A program made the position numbers and the translations under genes. From an alpha proteobacterium AAP81b (GTDB lineage: Bacteria > Pseudomonadota > Alphaproteobacteria > Sphingomonadales > Sphingomonadaceae): a stretch of 51,296 nt of DNA. Under the pieces are notes generated by a model, which ran no database searches, was not told the DNA's origin, and saw nothing but the letters and a program-made list of their open reading frames with translations. Shown piece by piece: positions 1 to 8,627 of this stretch; the first letter of the stretch is position 1, and each line of letters starts with the position of its first letter. The stretch spans positions 1 to 51,296 of the forward strand of contig LJHX01000087.1 in the NCBI GenBank assembly GCA_001295935.1, written 5' to 3'.

Positions 1-48
1 GGCCGGCGCATCGGCAGCCCCGGCCGCATCCTGTAAGGCCATCGCCAT
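1..48 (-). CDS. 5' end of a further gene of the tubulin/actin-like operon (partial)
   Basis: Only the first 16 codons lie in the window, reading MAMALQDAAGAADAPA. The ATG at 48 sits two bases after the TAG stop of the preceding gene. GGAGG lies 5 nt upstream of it, better placed than for the second ATG at 42. The tight junction means the gene belongs to the same transcript as the vWA, membrane, tubulin-like and actin-like genes. No domain can be recognised from so short a piece. In related arrangements a GTPase or another structural component might be expected, but nothing here shows that. Confidence 0.6.
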   Translation of the reverse strand, partial: MAMALQDAAGAADAPA

Positions 49-50
49 CG

Positions 51-3000
51 CTACCTCCCCCGGACGTTGATCTTCGGTCGCACCCCGCCATCGGGCGGCT
101 GCGACACCATCGAAACCAGCTCGCGCAGTGCGTAGACAAAGGGTTCCTGCGGCAAGAGGCCGAGCTTGCGATCCTGGTCGAGGAAATCGACCATCGATGT
201 CTCCAGCCGGCTGCGATCGTCGAGATCGATACTGAAATCGGCAAAGCGCCCGAATTCGCGCAGGAAGCCGTCCATTTCCTGCAACAGCGGCTTGTCGCCG
301 AAGGAATAGACGGGGCGCGCGGGTTCGCTGTCGTCGAAGGCGGCGAGATCGTCATTGGCCGTGGCGAAACCGCTGAGATCGATGCCGCTGTCGAGCATAC
401 CCGCCGCGACTTCGATCTTCAGCTCGCGCGAGAAGAACACCGAGGCGAGCTTGGGTTGTTCGACCCCGGCGGCGCGCGCCACAAGGCCGAGCAGCCGGCT
501 GACCGGCGTGCGGGCATTGGCGTCGTCGCTGGCGTGGATACGCTTGAACAGCCCGGCGCCGCGGCCGCACAGCGCCACGGCGATCTGCCCGTCGAGCAAG
601 CCCGCGTCGATGACGCCCTCGCCGACCAGGCGCCGGATCTCGCTGCCGACATGCCAGGCGACGCCGCCGAGATAGACCAGCGCTGTCTGCAGCAACCGCT
701 GGACCTCGTCGCTCTGGCTGATCTCGTGCCAGCTCGCCTCCATCGCGGCGTTGAGCGACTTGCCGCTGAACAGCAGTTCGCCAACGTAGCGCCGCAGCTC
801 GGGGGTAAGCGTCGCGCCGTCGCCGGCGGGCGTCAGCACTTCGGTCCATTGCGGCAGGCCGAAGCTGGTCAGGATGCGCGGGTTGTTGATGATATGGCCG
901 GTGAAGAAGGCGCCGCCGGCAAGACGCAGCGATCCCGACCACAACAGCCGCGGGTGGATGCTGGCGGCGCGCGGGTCGCCCTTGCTCCAAATGGCGATAT
1001 CGGTGGTGCCGCCGCCGATATCGAGGATGACGTTGATGTCGCGGCGGGTGAAGCTGCGGTCGCCCTTGCCGCTGAGGATATGGCGCGCGGCGCTCAGCCC
1101 TTCCGAGCGCAGCCGCGACTCGAGCGCGTCGGGCGGTGCGTCGGGGATGATCTCCTTGATCTGATTCCAGATGCTGGTGCGGAAATCACCGTCGTTGGAC
1201 ATCGATTCGGGCCGCGAGAAACGCCATTTCAGCCGCTTGGGATCGATTCCCTGGTCGGCGGCCTCGGCGGCGAGCATCAGGATGACCTGGCGCAGATAGC
1301 GTTTCGACGCGGTGATGGTTTCGGGATCGATCGACCATTTCAGGTTGAAGATCGTCCGCGTCAGCAGCCCGCGCCAGTCGTTGATGTTGAGCGCGCCGAG
1401 CTGCTCACCCGGCGCCGCCACCGGCTGGAAATAGACGAGATGTTCGAACATCAGCTGGTTGGCGACGTCCGATCGCGCCAGCGCGGCGCGGCCTTCGGCA
1501 TCGAGATCGCGCGCGATGACGACGCTGGGTGTCGGCATGACATGGTCGTCCGGCGGCATGAAGTCCTGGAAGTTCTTCGCCATGTCGGTCGTCGCGCGCT
1601 TCAGGAAGTCGGGCGTGCGCGAGCCGATCGGGTGGACGATGCGCGTCTGGAAGCGCACCGGCGCTTCGGTATCGATGCAGGCAACGGTGTTGGTCGTACC
1701 GAAATCGACCGCGACGACGCCGCCGCGCGTCGGCGCCGCCAGCGGCGGGCGCAGATTGACCAGCGCCATGCCGGCGGGCAGCGGCTTGCCGTCGCGCGGG
1801 CGAATGGTGAACAGCACCGCCTCGAACGCCGTCGGCGAGGTCTGCAGCTCGACGACGACATTGTCATAATCCTTGCCGCGCAGCCGCTTGAGCCAGGGCG
1901 CGGCGAAGACGCGGTCCTTGAGCGGCGGCAGCGGATCGGGACCGTCGCCAAAGGCCCGGGCATCGCGCCAGGGCTCGACGCGCTGCGCGCGCATGGCGTT
2001 GACGACGGGATCGCCGAAGCCGTCGGCGGTCAACGTGCCGTGCATCAGCATCGCCGCGATGGCATCCCCCGAAGTCACCAGCCGGCCGCGGATACGGCGG
2101 TCGGTCAGCGTCGGGAAGGTCAGCCTGGCGCAATAATGGCGCCATTCCGGCGATTTGAAATCGGGCCAGAGCGCGACGTCGCCATAACCCCACGCCATCC
2201 TGTCCAGCAGCAGCCCGTCGCCGGGCCGCGGCTCGGCGGCATAGTTGCGCCGCACCAGGTGACCGCGGTCGCCATCCCGGAGCCGCAGCGCCAGGCTGAC
2301 GCTGCCTTCCTCCTCGACGCCGATCACCTGTTTGAGATCGCCCGGGCTGGCGACCAGCAACACCAGCGGCGACAGCGGCAGCAGCGCATTGGCGAAAGCC
2401 GCCGGGTGCGCCGCGATATGGCCGTCGCGCTTGTCGTCGTTCAGCCGCACAAAGGCGTCGGTGAAGAAATCCTCCGGCGTCACCAGCAGATAGCCCGCGT
2501 CGGCGGCTTCCTTGGCGACGCGCGCCCGCACCGCGGCGCTGTCGAGCGCCATACGCAGGGTCGTCTTGCCCCATAGCGCGATGCGGTTGGCGCTGCGGCC
2601 GAGCGTATCCTGCAAGCCGGCATCGAGCAGCACCAGCCCGGCGAAAGGCTTGACGGCAAGATCCTCGCGCAACGGCACCATGCACGCCGAGGCGCCGAGC
2701 GGCGGGTCGCCGATGACGGTGCTACGCCGCAACTGGCGGTAGAGCGGCGCCATGCCGGTGCCCGTCGGCGGGTCCGACACGATCTCGAAGGCGGCTTCGG
2801 CGACGCCGGGTTGCAGCATCGGATCGCTGCAATCGGCGGCAAAGCGCTCGATGTGCGCGCACAGCCGCGTCAGTTCCTCATTGTCGTCACCGCATTGCGC
2901 CTTCAGATCGGCGCGCAGTTGCAGCAGATAGTGGCGAAGCGCCGCCATCTGTTCGAGCGGCAGCGCTGCTTCGCCGCTCAGCCGGGCGGGATCGGTCAGC

Positions 3001-3554
3001 CCGCTGCGCAACCAGGGGATGGCGCCGACGGCGAGCTTTTCGACGTCGCGGCCGGGGGCGATCAAGGTCAGCGGGTTGAGCACGGCGATCGGCCGCGCGC
3101 CGGTCTCGCCGGCGAGCTTGAGCGAGACCACCACCGGGCGCAGCCAGGTCGCGGCGTCATTGGCGGCGTTGAGCGGCAACTGGCGGCGCGGCGCCAGTTC
3201 GCGCAGCACGACGGCCAGCGGCGACCCGCTCGCCGCCAGGTCGAGCGTTTCAAAGCCGAGGGTGTAAACGTCGGCATATTCCCGGCCAAGCGCCAGCAGC
3301 GCCAGCAGCCCGCGCCATTGCGCCGTGACATCGCCGAGCATCGGCTGCGGATAGAGCAGCGCATCGCCGAAGACGCGCAGCTGCGCCCAGGGATCGGGAA
3401 TCGACCGCACCGGATCGACGGCGATATTGTCGGCAACGGCGATGGCGCCGCTGAGATCGGCGAGCGTGCCGCTGATCGGCGCCCAATCGCCGGGGCGAAC
3501 CGCACGCCCCAGAGCAACGCCTTCGCGCAGCGGCGGAATATTGTAGATCGGCAT
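51..3554 (-). CDS. Large protein with C-terminal Hsp70/actin-like ATPase domain
   Basis: A 1167-residue predicted cytoplasmic protein. The N-terminal ~600 residues match no family I recognise. From about residue 610 there is an actin/Hsp70 fold: a phosphate-1 motif in GVVAVDFGTTNTVACIDT, then a phosphate-2 motif in VILDIGGGTTDIAIW near residue 841. This suggests ATP binding and hydrolysis. The start at 3554 (MPIYNIPPL) was chosen because the longer open frame to 3737 runs into the preceding gene and its extra residues look non-coding. It starts 16 nt after the tubulin-like gene ends and is followed within 2 nt by the next start, so it is cotranscribed. Salmonella-type SrfB proteins are also large and Hsp70-like, but I could not establish that this is SrfB. 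The fold is fairly sure; the function is unknown. Confidence 0.8.
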   Translation of the reverse strand: MPIYNIPPLREGVALGRAVRPGDWAPISGTLADLSGAIAVADNIAVDPVRSIPDPWAQLRVFGDALLYPQPMLGDVTAQWRGLLALLALGREYADVYTLGFETLDLAASGSPLAVVLRELAPRRQLPLNAANDAATWLRPVVVSLKLAGETGARPIAVLNPLTLIAPGRDVEKLAVGAIPWLRSGLTDPARLSGEAALPLEQMAALRHYLLQLRADLKAQCGDDNEELTRLCAHIERFAADCSDPMLQPGVAEAAFEIVSDPPTGTGMAPLYRQLRRSTVIGDPPLGASACMVPLREDLAVKPFAGLVLLDAGLQDTLGRSANRIALWGKTTLRMALDSAAVRARVAKEAADAGYLLVTPEDFFTDAFVRLNDDKRDGHIAAHPAAFANALLPLSPLVLLVASPGDLKQVIGVEEEGSVSLALRLRDGDRGHLVRRNYAAEPRPGDGLLLDRMAWGYGDVALWPDFKSPEWRHYCARLTFPTLTDRRIRGRLVTSGDAIAAMLMHGTLTADGFGDPVVNAMRAQRVEPWRDARAFGDGPDPLPPLKDRVFAAPWLKRLRGKDYDNVVVELQTSPTAFEAVLFTIRPRDGKPLPAGMALVNLRPPLAAPTRGGVVAVDFGTTNTVACIDTEAPVRFQTRIVHPIGSRTPDFLKRATTDMAKNFQDFMPPDDHVMPTPSVVIARDLDAEGRAALARSDVANQLMFEHLVYFQPVAAPGEQLGALNINDWRGLLTRTIFNLKWSIDPETITASKRYLRQVILMLAAEAADQGIDPKRLKWRFSRPESMSNDGDFRTSIWNQIKEIIPDAPPDALESRLRSEGLSAARHILSGKGDRSFTRRDINVILDIGGGTTDIAIWSKGDPRAASIHPRLLWSGSLRLAGGAFFTGHIINNPRILTSFGLPQWTEVLTPAGDGATLTPELRRYVGELLFSGKSLNAAMEASWHEISQSDEVQRLLQTALVYLGGVAWHVGSEIRRLVGEGVIDAGLLDGQIAVALCGRGAGLFKRIHASDDANARTPVSRLLGLVARAAGVEQPKLASVFFSRELKIEVAAGMLDSGIDLSGFATANDDLAAFDDSEPARPVYSFGDKPLLQEMDGFLREFGRFADFSIDLDDRSRLETSMVDFLDQDRKLGLLPQEPFVYALRELVSMVSQPPDGGVRPKINVRGR

Positions 3555-3570
3555 CGCTGGCGGCCCCTTC

Positions 3571-5214
3571 TCAAACCCGGGCGGCGTGGTGGAGCGCGGC
3601 GAGCACCCGGCCCATGCCCCTGGTTTTGCCGATGGTCTTGCGGCTGGCGTGGAGTTCGGCGAACAGGTCTCCGGCGGTGCGCGTCGGCCTGGCGGTGTCA
3701 CGGCCGCGCAGCACGTCCTCGAAGGCAGCCTTGGCAAGGACCTCGTCGTCGAGATCGCGCGCCGCCAGCGGCGGCTCCTTCAGCGCCACCGGGTCGGTCG
3801 GCTGGCTGCGATCGCAGCGGTCGAGCACCGGCGCCAGCGACCACAGCCGGAAGGGGTCGCCCGCCTCGGGGTTGATGAACAGCTGCATTGCCGCCGCCCA
3901 TTCGAGCAGGCCCTTGAAGAAGCCGCGCAGATGTTCGCGGGCATCCTGCGTCGGCTGGTCCCAGACGGTATCCCTGGCGAGTTCGCGCAGCCAGGGCTGC
4001 TTGATGTCGCCGACGCGAAGCTCTTCCTTGCCGAACAGTGACTTGTGGCGGCGATCGAAGGCCGGCTCCATCCGGTAACGCCACCAGATCGCCGTCCGCA
4101 GCAGCTGGCCGAGGCGGTTTTCGACATCGATCTTGAGCGCCTCGCCGGCGGGCAGATCGGCCCAATCGACGAAGCCAGCCTCCTTGCGCGCCGAGGCCAG
4201 CGGCGCCGTCTCGGCGGCACGCGCGGCGCCACCGAAGAAGTCGATCGCCGCCAGCGCGCCGACGAGTTCGGGGATCATCGCCGGATTGTGCTGATTGCCG
4301 CTGCCCGCCGAATGATAGTTGAGCTGGATCAGCTCGTTCCAGCCGGCAAGATAGAAGCGATCGAACAGCGCCTCGCGGTCGAAGAGGCGGTGGTAGAAGT
4401 TGAGCGCGATGCGCGACTGCGGCAGCAGATCGCCGGCGCGAACGACGTTGCTGCCCGCCTCGCCGTCCTTGAAGCCGAAATAGGGCAGCATCATCACTCC
4501 GCCGAGCTTGACGCGTGCGCCATCGACCGAGCGGCTTTCGCCAGCGCCGACGGTGGCCTTGCGGAGATTGTCGATCTTGCGGGCGATGGTCGGGAAGCCG
4601 GCGGCGCCGGTACCGCCGAAGATCGACCCGGCGAGAAAGATACGAACCTCGGTGCCCTGCGTCGTCTGCTTGAGCAGCTCCGAAAGCCGGTCGATCAGCG
4701 CGGTGTTGTCGATCAACAGGCTGGCGAGCAGCGCCGCCGAGCCGACATGGGCGCGGCCGCGATAGCCTTCGGCGAGGTCCATCGTTTGTTCTTCATGCGC
4801 GGGGCTGGCCGCCTCACCGCGGAACAGCAGGTCGAACAGCGCCTTTTCGCCGTCGGACATTTCGGTTCGCCCAAGGATCTGCGCGAGATTGCCCTGGTCG
4901 GCATCGGCGGGGCGCCAATGCGCGGTCCGGGAAAACAGCGGCTCGATGCGGGTGCGCAGGAAGGGCGTGCCGCCATCCTCCGGCCGGGCGTCCCAATCGA
5001 GGGCGTTGTTGCGCGGCGGCTCCCAATCGGCGCGCAGGGTACGCAGCTTCTCGACGAGCTCGTTGGTGCGCGCCAGATTGCCATTGCCATTGTCCTGATC
5101 GACGAGCCCGACAAGGACCTGGCCGACGTCGCCCGCGCCGGCGGCAAGCAGATAGAGCGCCGATTCGACGACCTTGGCGCCAGTACCGCCGATCCCGATG
5201 AGGATGTTGATCAT
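3571..5214 (-). CDS. Tubulin/FtsZ-like GTPase family protein
   Basis: A 547-residue protein starting MINILIGIGGTGAKVVES. The N-terminal glycine loop resembles the first nucleotide-binding loop of FtsZ/tubulin. A second glycine-rich signature, GSIFGGTGAAGFPTIAR, around residue 180 corresponds to the GGGTGTG tubulin signature. This pattern fits the bacterial 'tubulin-like' (Tubulin_2) group rather than true FtsZ, which is shorter and lacks the long C-terminal region seen here. The start at 5214 has AGGAG 8 nt upstream and lies 11 nt after the stop of the membrane-protein gene; the open frame continues to 5583 only through that gene. Likely role: a nucleotide-dependent, possibly polymerising, cytoplasmic component partnered with the actin-like protein. 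The substrate process is unknown. Confidence 0.8.
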   Translation of the reverse strand: MINILIGIGGTGAKVVESALYLLAAGAGDVGQVLVGLVDQDNGNGNLARTNELVEKLRTLRADWEPPRNNALDWDARPEDGGTPFLRTRIEPLFSRTAHWRPADADQGNLAQILGRTEMSDGEKALFDLLFRGEAASPAHEEQTMDLAEGYRGRAHVGSAALLASLLIDNTALIDRLSELLKQTTQGTEVRIFLAGSIFGGTGAAGFPTIARKIDNLRKATVGAGESRSVDGARVKLGGVMMLPYFGFKDGEAGSNVVRAGDLLPQSRIALNFYHRLFDREALFDRFYLAGWNELIQLNYHSAGSGNQHNPAMIPELVGALAAIDFFGGAARAAETAPLASARKEAGFVDWADLPAGEALKIDVENRLGQLLRTAIWWRYRMEPAFDRRHKSLFGKEELRVGDIKQPWLRELARDTVWDQPTQDAREHLRGFFKGLLEWAAAMQLFINPEAGDPFRLWSLAPVLDRCDRSQPTDPVALKEPPLAARDLDDEVLAKAAFEDVLRGRDTARPTRTAGDLFAELHASRKTIGKTRGMGRVLAALHHAARV

Positions 5215-5225
5215 GGCAGAAACTC

Positions 5226-5756
5226 CTAGCGGCCGCCGAGCAGGGCGTTGCCGCCCGGCACCGAGACGCGCGACGGCGGGAAGACGCCGAGCGCGGTGAC
5301 GAGGTAATAGAGCAGCGTGGCGGCAAGCTCGCCGGCGAGCAGGCATTGCACGCCAAGCCCCGGCGCCATCGTCACGGCGATCGCGGCGTAGATCAGGCTG
5401 GCCCAGACAAGAACACCGACCACCAGCCAGGTGACGAGCAGCATGATCGCCCAGGATCCGCGTTTGGCTTTGGCGGACGCGTCGCCGATCGGCGGGGCAC
5501 GTTCGACGAGGAAAACCCAGCCGAGCCCGAAGACCAGCGGCACCAGCATGGAGAGAATCGCCGTCTGCAACAGGCGGTTCCACAGATCGTCGACATAGGG
5601 CTGCAACAGGCTGACATCGCCCTGTCCCAGCTGCCGCGTCGCATCGGAAAGCGCCGCCTGGTTGGCGCCGAGGAACCAGAACAGCCCGAGCAGCGCGACG
5701 ATGATGACGAGCGCCGCCGCGACGGCGCGGAACAGGCGACTGGCGAAGGACGGCAT
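5226..5756 (-). CDS. Integral membrane protein of the tubulin/actin-like operon
   Basis: A 176-residue protein with about four hydrophobic helices: near residues 10-30 (VAAALVIIVALLGLFWFLG), 65-85, 103-130 and 137-157. No catalytic motif or known family was recognised. The start at 5756 follows AGGAGC at a normal distance and lies 13 nt after the lipoprotein gene's stop. Its position between an exported vWA-like lipoprotein and two cytoplasmic cytoskeletal-type NTPases suggests an inner-membrane anchor joining the two sides. That role is inferred from context only. Confidence 0.7.
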   Translation of the reverse strand: MPSFASRLFRAVAAALVIIVALLGLFWFLGANQAALSDATRQLGQGDVSLLQPYVDDLWNRLLQTAILSMLVPLVFGLGWVFLVERAPPIGDASAKAKRGSWAIMLLVTWLVVGVLVWASLIYAAIAVTMAPGLGVQCLLAGELAATLLYYLVTALGVFPPSRVSVPGGNALLGGR

Positions 5757-5769
5757 GGGCGAAAAGCTC

Positions 5770-7149
5770 CTATTTGACGCGCAGCGCGACGGCGAAGCCG
5801 CCGGTGACGACGGGGTCGGCTTCGGCGGCGCGGATCAGCGCCGCTTCGAGCAGGCGGGCGGTTTCGTCGAGATTGAGCGTCGGCATCACCGGCCGGGTGA
5901 GCGCCTCGGCCTCGCTGGCGGCGTTGAAGCTCCAGTCGCGCAGCCATTTCGACGCGGGGTTGGGGCTGTCGAGCGCGGTGCGCCGCACTTCGCCGACGAG
6001 CATGTAGATGCCGGGCGTCAGCCGGCGCGCCGCCTGCCCCGGATCGAGGGCGAAGGCGCTGCCCTGCCAGCCGTCGGCGTTCTCGCCGAGCGGCCGCCAC
6101 GACGCCGGCGCGCAATTGTCATCGGCCTGGCGGAACACCCGCGTGCCGCCGCGCACCGGCCCGGTCCATACCGCACCCTCGGCGACGGCGTCGGCCGCCG
6201 GCCCGCGCCATTGCGCCGGGGCGCCCCCCGTCGTCGCGGCGCGCAAGCCAGCCGAGCGGTCGAGATCGAACTGCTGCACCCGGACATTGTCGTGCGTGAG
6301 GAAGATGCCGCCGGCCAGCGGGCCACCGCCCGGCATCGCCAGCGGACGGTCATCGGGCTTGAGGTTGATCGCCGGGGCGCGGGTGAACAGCGCGTATTTG
6401 GCTTTGCCGCGCACCGACGCCGAGGGCGCCAGCGCCATGGCGCGGCGCAGCGCCTCGAGCCGCGCCGGTGGCGCAATGGCGATCATGTAGAAATGGTGGC
6501 GCGCCGGTCGCACATCGCCGCGTCCACTGGGCAGCCCCGAGACACGGCCATCGAAGGGACTTTCATAGCCGTAGATGGCAATGCCGTCGCCGCGCGCGAA
6601 GATCGCGTCGAGCGGCGCCGCCAGCGCCACCGCATCGCTGGTGTTGAGCGTCGTGTTGTCGATCCACAGGTCGGTCAGGATCACCGACAGCGTTCCCGGC
6701 CGCTGCCGCGCCGCATCGGCGAGCGCTGCATCGATGTGGCTTTCCTGATGGTCGCAGTCAGGCTCGCCCGCCGGGCACAGATAAGCGTCGGCCTCCTCCA
6801 TGGCGATGAGTTCGGCGGGCGACAGCGGCGTCAGCCGGCGGTCGAAGCGTGTCGCGGTGACGGCGGAATGGTCGATGCCGGGCAGTTGCGGCAGCATGCC
6901 GATCAGGTCGGCGAAGGGCCGCTCGCCGCGGGTGCCACCGCGAACGAAGCCGACCATGCTTGCCGAGCCATCGACATAGACGTGCAGCGCGCCGCGGTCT
7001 TCCGCTGCCGACAACGAATCGGCGGCGTTGACGACAATCCAGCGCCGCGCCGCTTCCGGAACACAGGCGGCGCCGCCATCGGCCTTGGGCGTGCATGAAA
7101 TAAGCGCAAACGCCGCCAGGAACGCGGCGAATGCGGGTCGAATCTGCAT
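5770..7149 (-). CDS. vWA-like lipoprotein, first gene of the tubulin/actin-like operon
   Basis: A 459-residue protein. The N-terminus MQIRPAFAAFLAAFALISC is a signal peptide ending in a lipobox (LISC), so a lipoprotein is predicted. About residue 57 the sequence ALHVYVDGSASMVGF carries DxSxS, the first part of a von Willebrand A metal-ion-dependent adhesion site. Later, LSVILTDLWIDN could supply a further strand and acidic residue of the fold. The start at 7149 was preferred over 7209 because the signal peptide begins there and GGGGGA lies just upstream. It heads the minus-strand operon after a 150-nt gap from the symporter gene. vWA proteins mediate metal-dependent protein contacts; the partner here is unknown. 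Confidence 0.75.
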   Translation of the reverse strand: MQIRPAFAAFLAAFALISCTPKADGGAACVPEAARRWIVVNAADSLSAAEDRGALHVYVDGSASMVGFVRGGTRGERPFADLIGMLPQLPGIDHSAVTATRFDRRLTPLSPAELIAMEEADAYLCPAGEPDCDHQESHIDAALADAARQRPGTLSVILTDLWIDNTTLNTSDAVALAAPLDAIFARGDGIAIYGYESPFDGRVSGLPSGRGDVRPARHHFYMIAIAPPARLEALRRAMALAPSASVRGKAKYALFTRAPAINLKPDDRPLAMPGGGPLAGGIFLTHDNVRVQQFDLDRSAGLRAATTGGAPAQWRGPAADAVAEGAVWTGPVRGGTRVFRQADDNCAPASWRPLGENADGWQGSAFALDPGQAARRLTPGIYMLVGEVRRTALDSPNPASKWLRDWSFNAASEAEALTRPVMPTLNLDETARLLEAALIRAAEADPVVTGGFAVALRVK

Positions 7150-7236
7150 CGCATTCCCCCACCAACGCGGCGGACATTCCTTTCCACTCGCCGGCTTGTC
7201 CAGTGCCAATCTTGGCGAAGAATGAACGGCGCACGA

Positions 7237-7250
7237 GTGATGTCGATCAC
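7237..7250. promoter_or_regulatory. Possible CRP/FNR-family binding palindrome upstream of the vWA operon
   Basis: The palindrome GTGA-N6-TCAC lies about 88 nt upstream of the vWA lipoprotein start, in the 150-nt gap after the symporter gene. It matches the core of CRP-type sites (TGTGA-N6-TCACA). No convincing sigma-70 promoter was seen next to it, so regulation is only a possibility. Confidence 0.3.
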
Positions 7251-7299
7251 GCGCGCCGGATTTTATTGCCGGGGCGCGACGGCGGGAGGCGGCGATGCC

Positions 7300-8553
7300 T
7301 CAGGCGGGTTGCGCGACGGCGGCGGCGGGCGCCGCACCCTCCCATTTGGCGATGACCGCGGTGGCGATGGCGTTGCCGATGACGTTGGTGGCGCTGCGCC
7401 CCATATCGAGAAAGTGGTCGACGGCGAGGATGAGCAGCAGCCCCGCCTCCGGGATGTTGAAATAGGGCAGGGTCGCGGCGACGACGACGAGCGACGCGCG
7501 CGGCACCCCGGCGATGCCCTTCGACGTCACCATCAGCAGCAGCAGCATGGCGATCTGCTGGCCGAGGCTCAAGTCGATGCCATAGGCCTGGGCGATGAAC
7601 AGGCTGGCAAAGGCGCAATACATCATCGAGCCATCAAGGTTGAAGCTGTAGCCGAGCGGCAGCACGAAGCTGGCGATGCGCCCCGGAATGCCCTGTTTGT
7701 CGAGGGCTTCGAGCAGCTTGGGATAGGCCGCCTCCGACGACGCCGTGGCGAAGGTGATGAGGAAGGGCTCGCGCACCCCGACGATCAAGCGGCGGACATT
7801 GCCGAAGCCGATGATCGACCCGCCGGCGACGATCAGCAGCGCCCAGAGCAGCGCCAGCGCCAGGTAGAAGCTGCCGATGAAGGCGGCGAAGGTCCACAGG
7901 ATGCCGAGGCCTTCGACGGCGATCGCCGAGGCGATGGCGGCGAAGACGGCGAAGGGCGCCACCTGCATGACATAGCCGGTAATGCGCAGCATCATGTGCA
8001 TCAGCGCGTCGAGGCCGCGCAGCAGTGGCCCGGCGCCTTCCCCCATGCCGAGCAGCGCGATGCCGGCGAACAGCGAGAAGACGACGATCTGCAGGATCTC
8101 GTTGGTCGCCATTGCCTCGATGATCGACTTGGGCACGATATGGCTGATGAATTCCTTGAGATCGAAGGCCTTGGTGGCGATGCCCGCCGACGCATCGGCG
8201 CCCGGCAGTTCGAGGCCGACGCCGACGCCGGGATGCAGCAGATTGACCATCACCAGCCCGAGCGACAGCGAAATCAGCGACGCGCCGATGAACCAGCCGA
8301 GAGTGCGGCCGAACATCCGCCCGACGGTTTCCCCCGACCCCATGTGCGCGACGCCGACGATCAACGTCGACAGCACCAGCGGCGCGATGATCATCTTGAT
8401 CAGCCGCAGGAAGACATCGGTGACGATCGACAAATAGCCGGCGATTTCCTTTGCCTGGGCGGGCGACGCCGCCAGGGCGTTGATCGCATAGCCGGTGGCA
8501 AGGCCAAGGACGAGGCCGATGAGGATGCGGCGGGTGAGGGCGTTGGCGTTCAT
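7300..8553 (-). CDS. Dicarboxylate/amino acid:cation symporter (SDF family)
   Basis: A 417-residue multi-pass inner-membrane protein that imports C4-dicarboxylates or acidic amino acids with Na+ or H+. Diagnostic SDF/GltPh motifs are present in order: SSEAAYP (the serine-rich HP1 loop), YSFNLDGSMMY (the NMDGT equivalent), TSKGIAGVPRAS (HP2) and DMGRSATNVIGN in the last helix. The length is typical for DctA/GltT. The start was placed at the ATG at 8553 (MNANALTRR); an ATG at 8574 in the same frame is possible and neither has a strong ribosome site. It precedes the vWA operon on the same strand with a 150-nt gap, so it is probably a separate unit. The substrate cannot be decided from sequence. 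Confidence 0.9.
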   Translation of the reverse strand: MNANALTRRILIGLVLGLATGYAINALAASPAQAKEIAGYLSIVTDVFLRLIKMIIAPLVLSTLIVGVAHMGSGETVGRMFGRTLGWFIGASLISLSLGLVMVNLLHPGVGVGLELPGADASAGIATKAFDLKEFISHIVPKSIIEAMATNEILQIVVFSLFAGIALLGMGEGAGPLLRGLDALMHMMLRITGYVMQVAPFAVFAAIASAIAVEGLGILWTFAAFIGSFYLALALLWALLIVAGGSIIGFGNVRRLIVGVREPFLITFATASSEAAYPKLLEALDKQGIPGRIASFVLPLGYSFNLDGSMMYCAFASLFIAQAYGIDLSLGQQIAMLLLLMVTSKGIAGVPRASLVVVAATLPYFNIPEAGLLLILAVDHFLDMGRSATNVIGNAIATAVIAKWEGAAPAAAVAQPA

Positions 8554-8627
8554 GCCGCCAATTGGTCGCGGCACGGGGCGGCGGCGTCAAGCGGCGAACC
8601 GCGCGCCGGCGGCGGCCGACCGACGGT

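Noticed and set aside
456-2576. Plus-strand open frame opposite the actin-like gene
   Set aside because: The minus-strand product has clear ATPase motifs, while this one is low-complexity Arg/Gly/Asp sequence.
3555-3737. N-terminal extension of the actin-like protein
   Set aside because: It overlaps the end of the tubulin-like gene and reads as Pro/Ser/Arg-rich noise; MPIYN at 3554 follows the stop cleanly.
7180-7200. Sigma-54-like TTGGCAC on the minus strand upstream of the vWA operon
   Set aside because: The matching TTGC element at the right spacing is missing.
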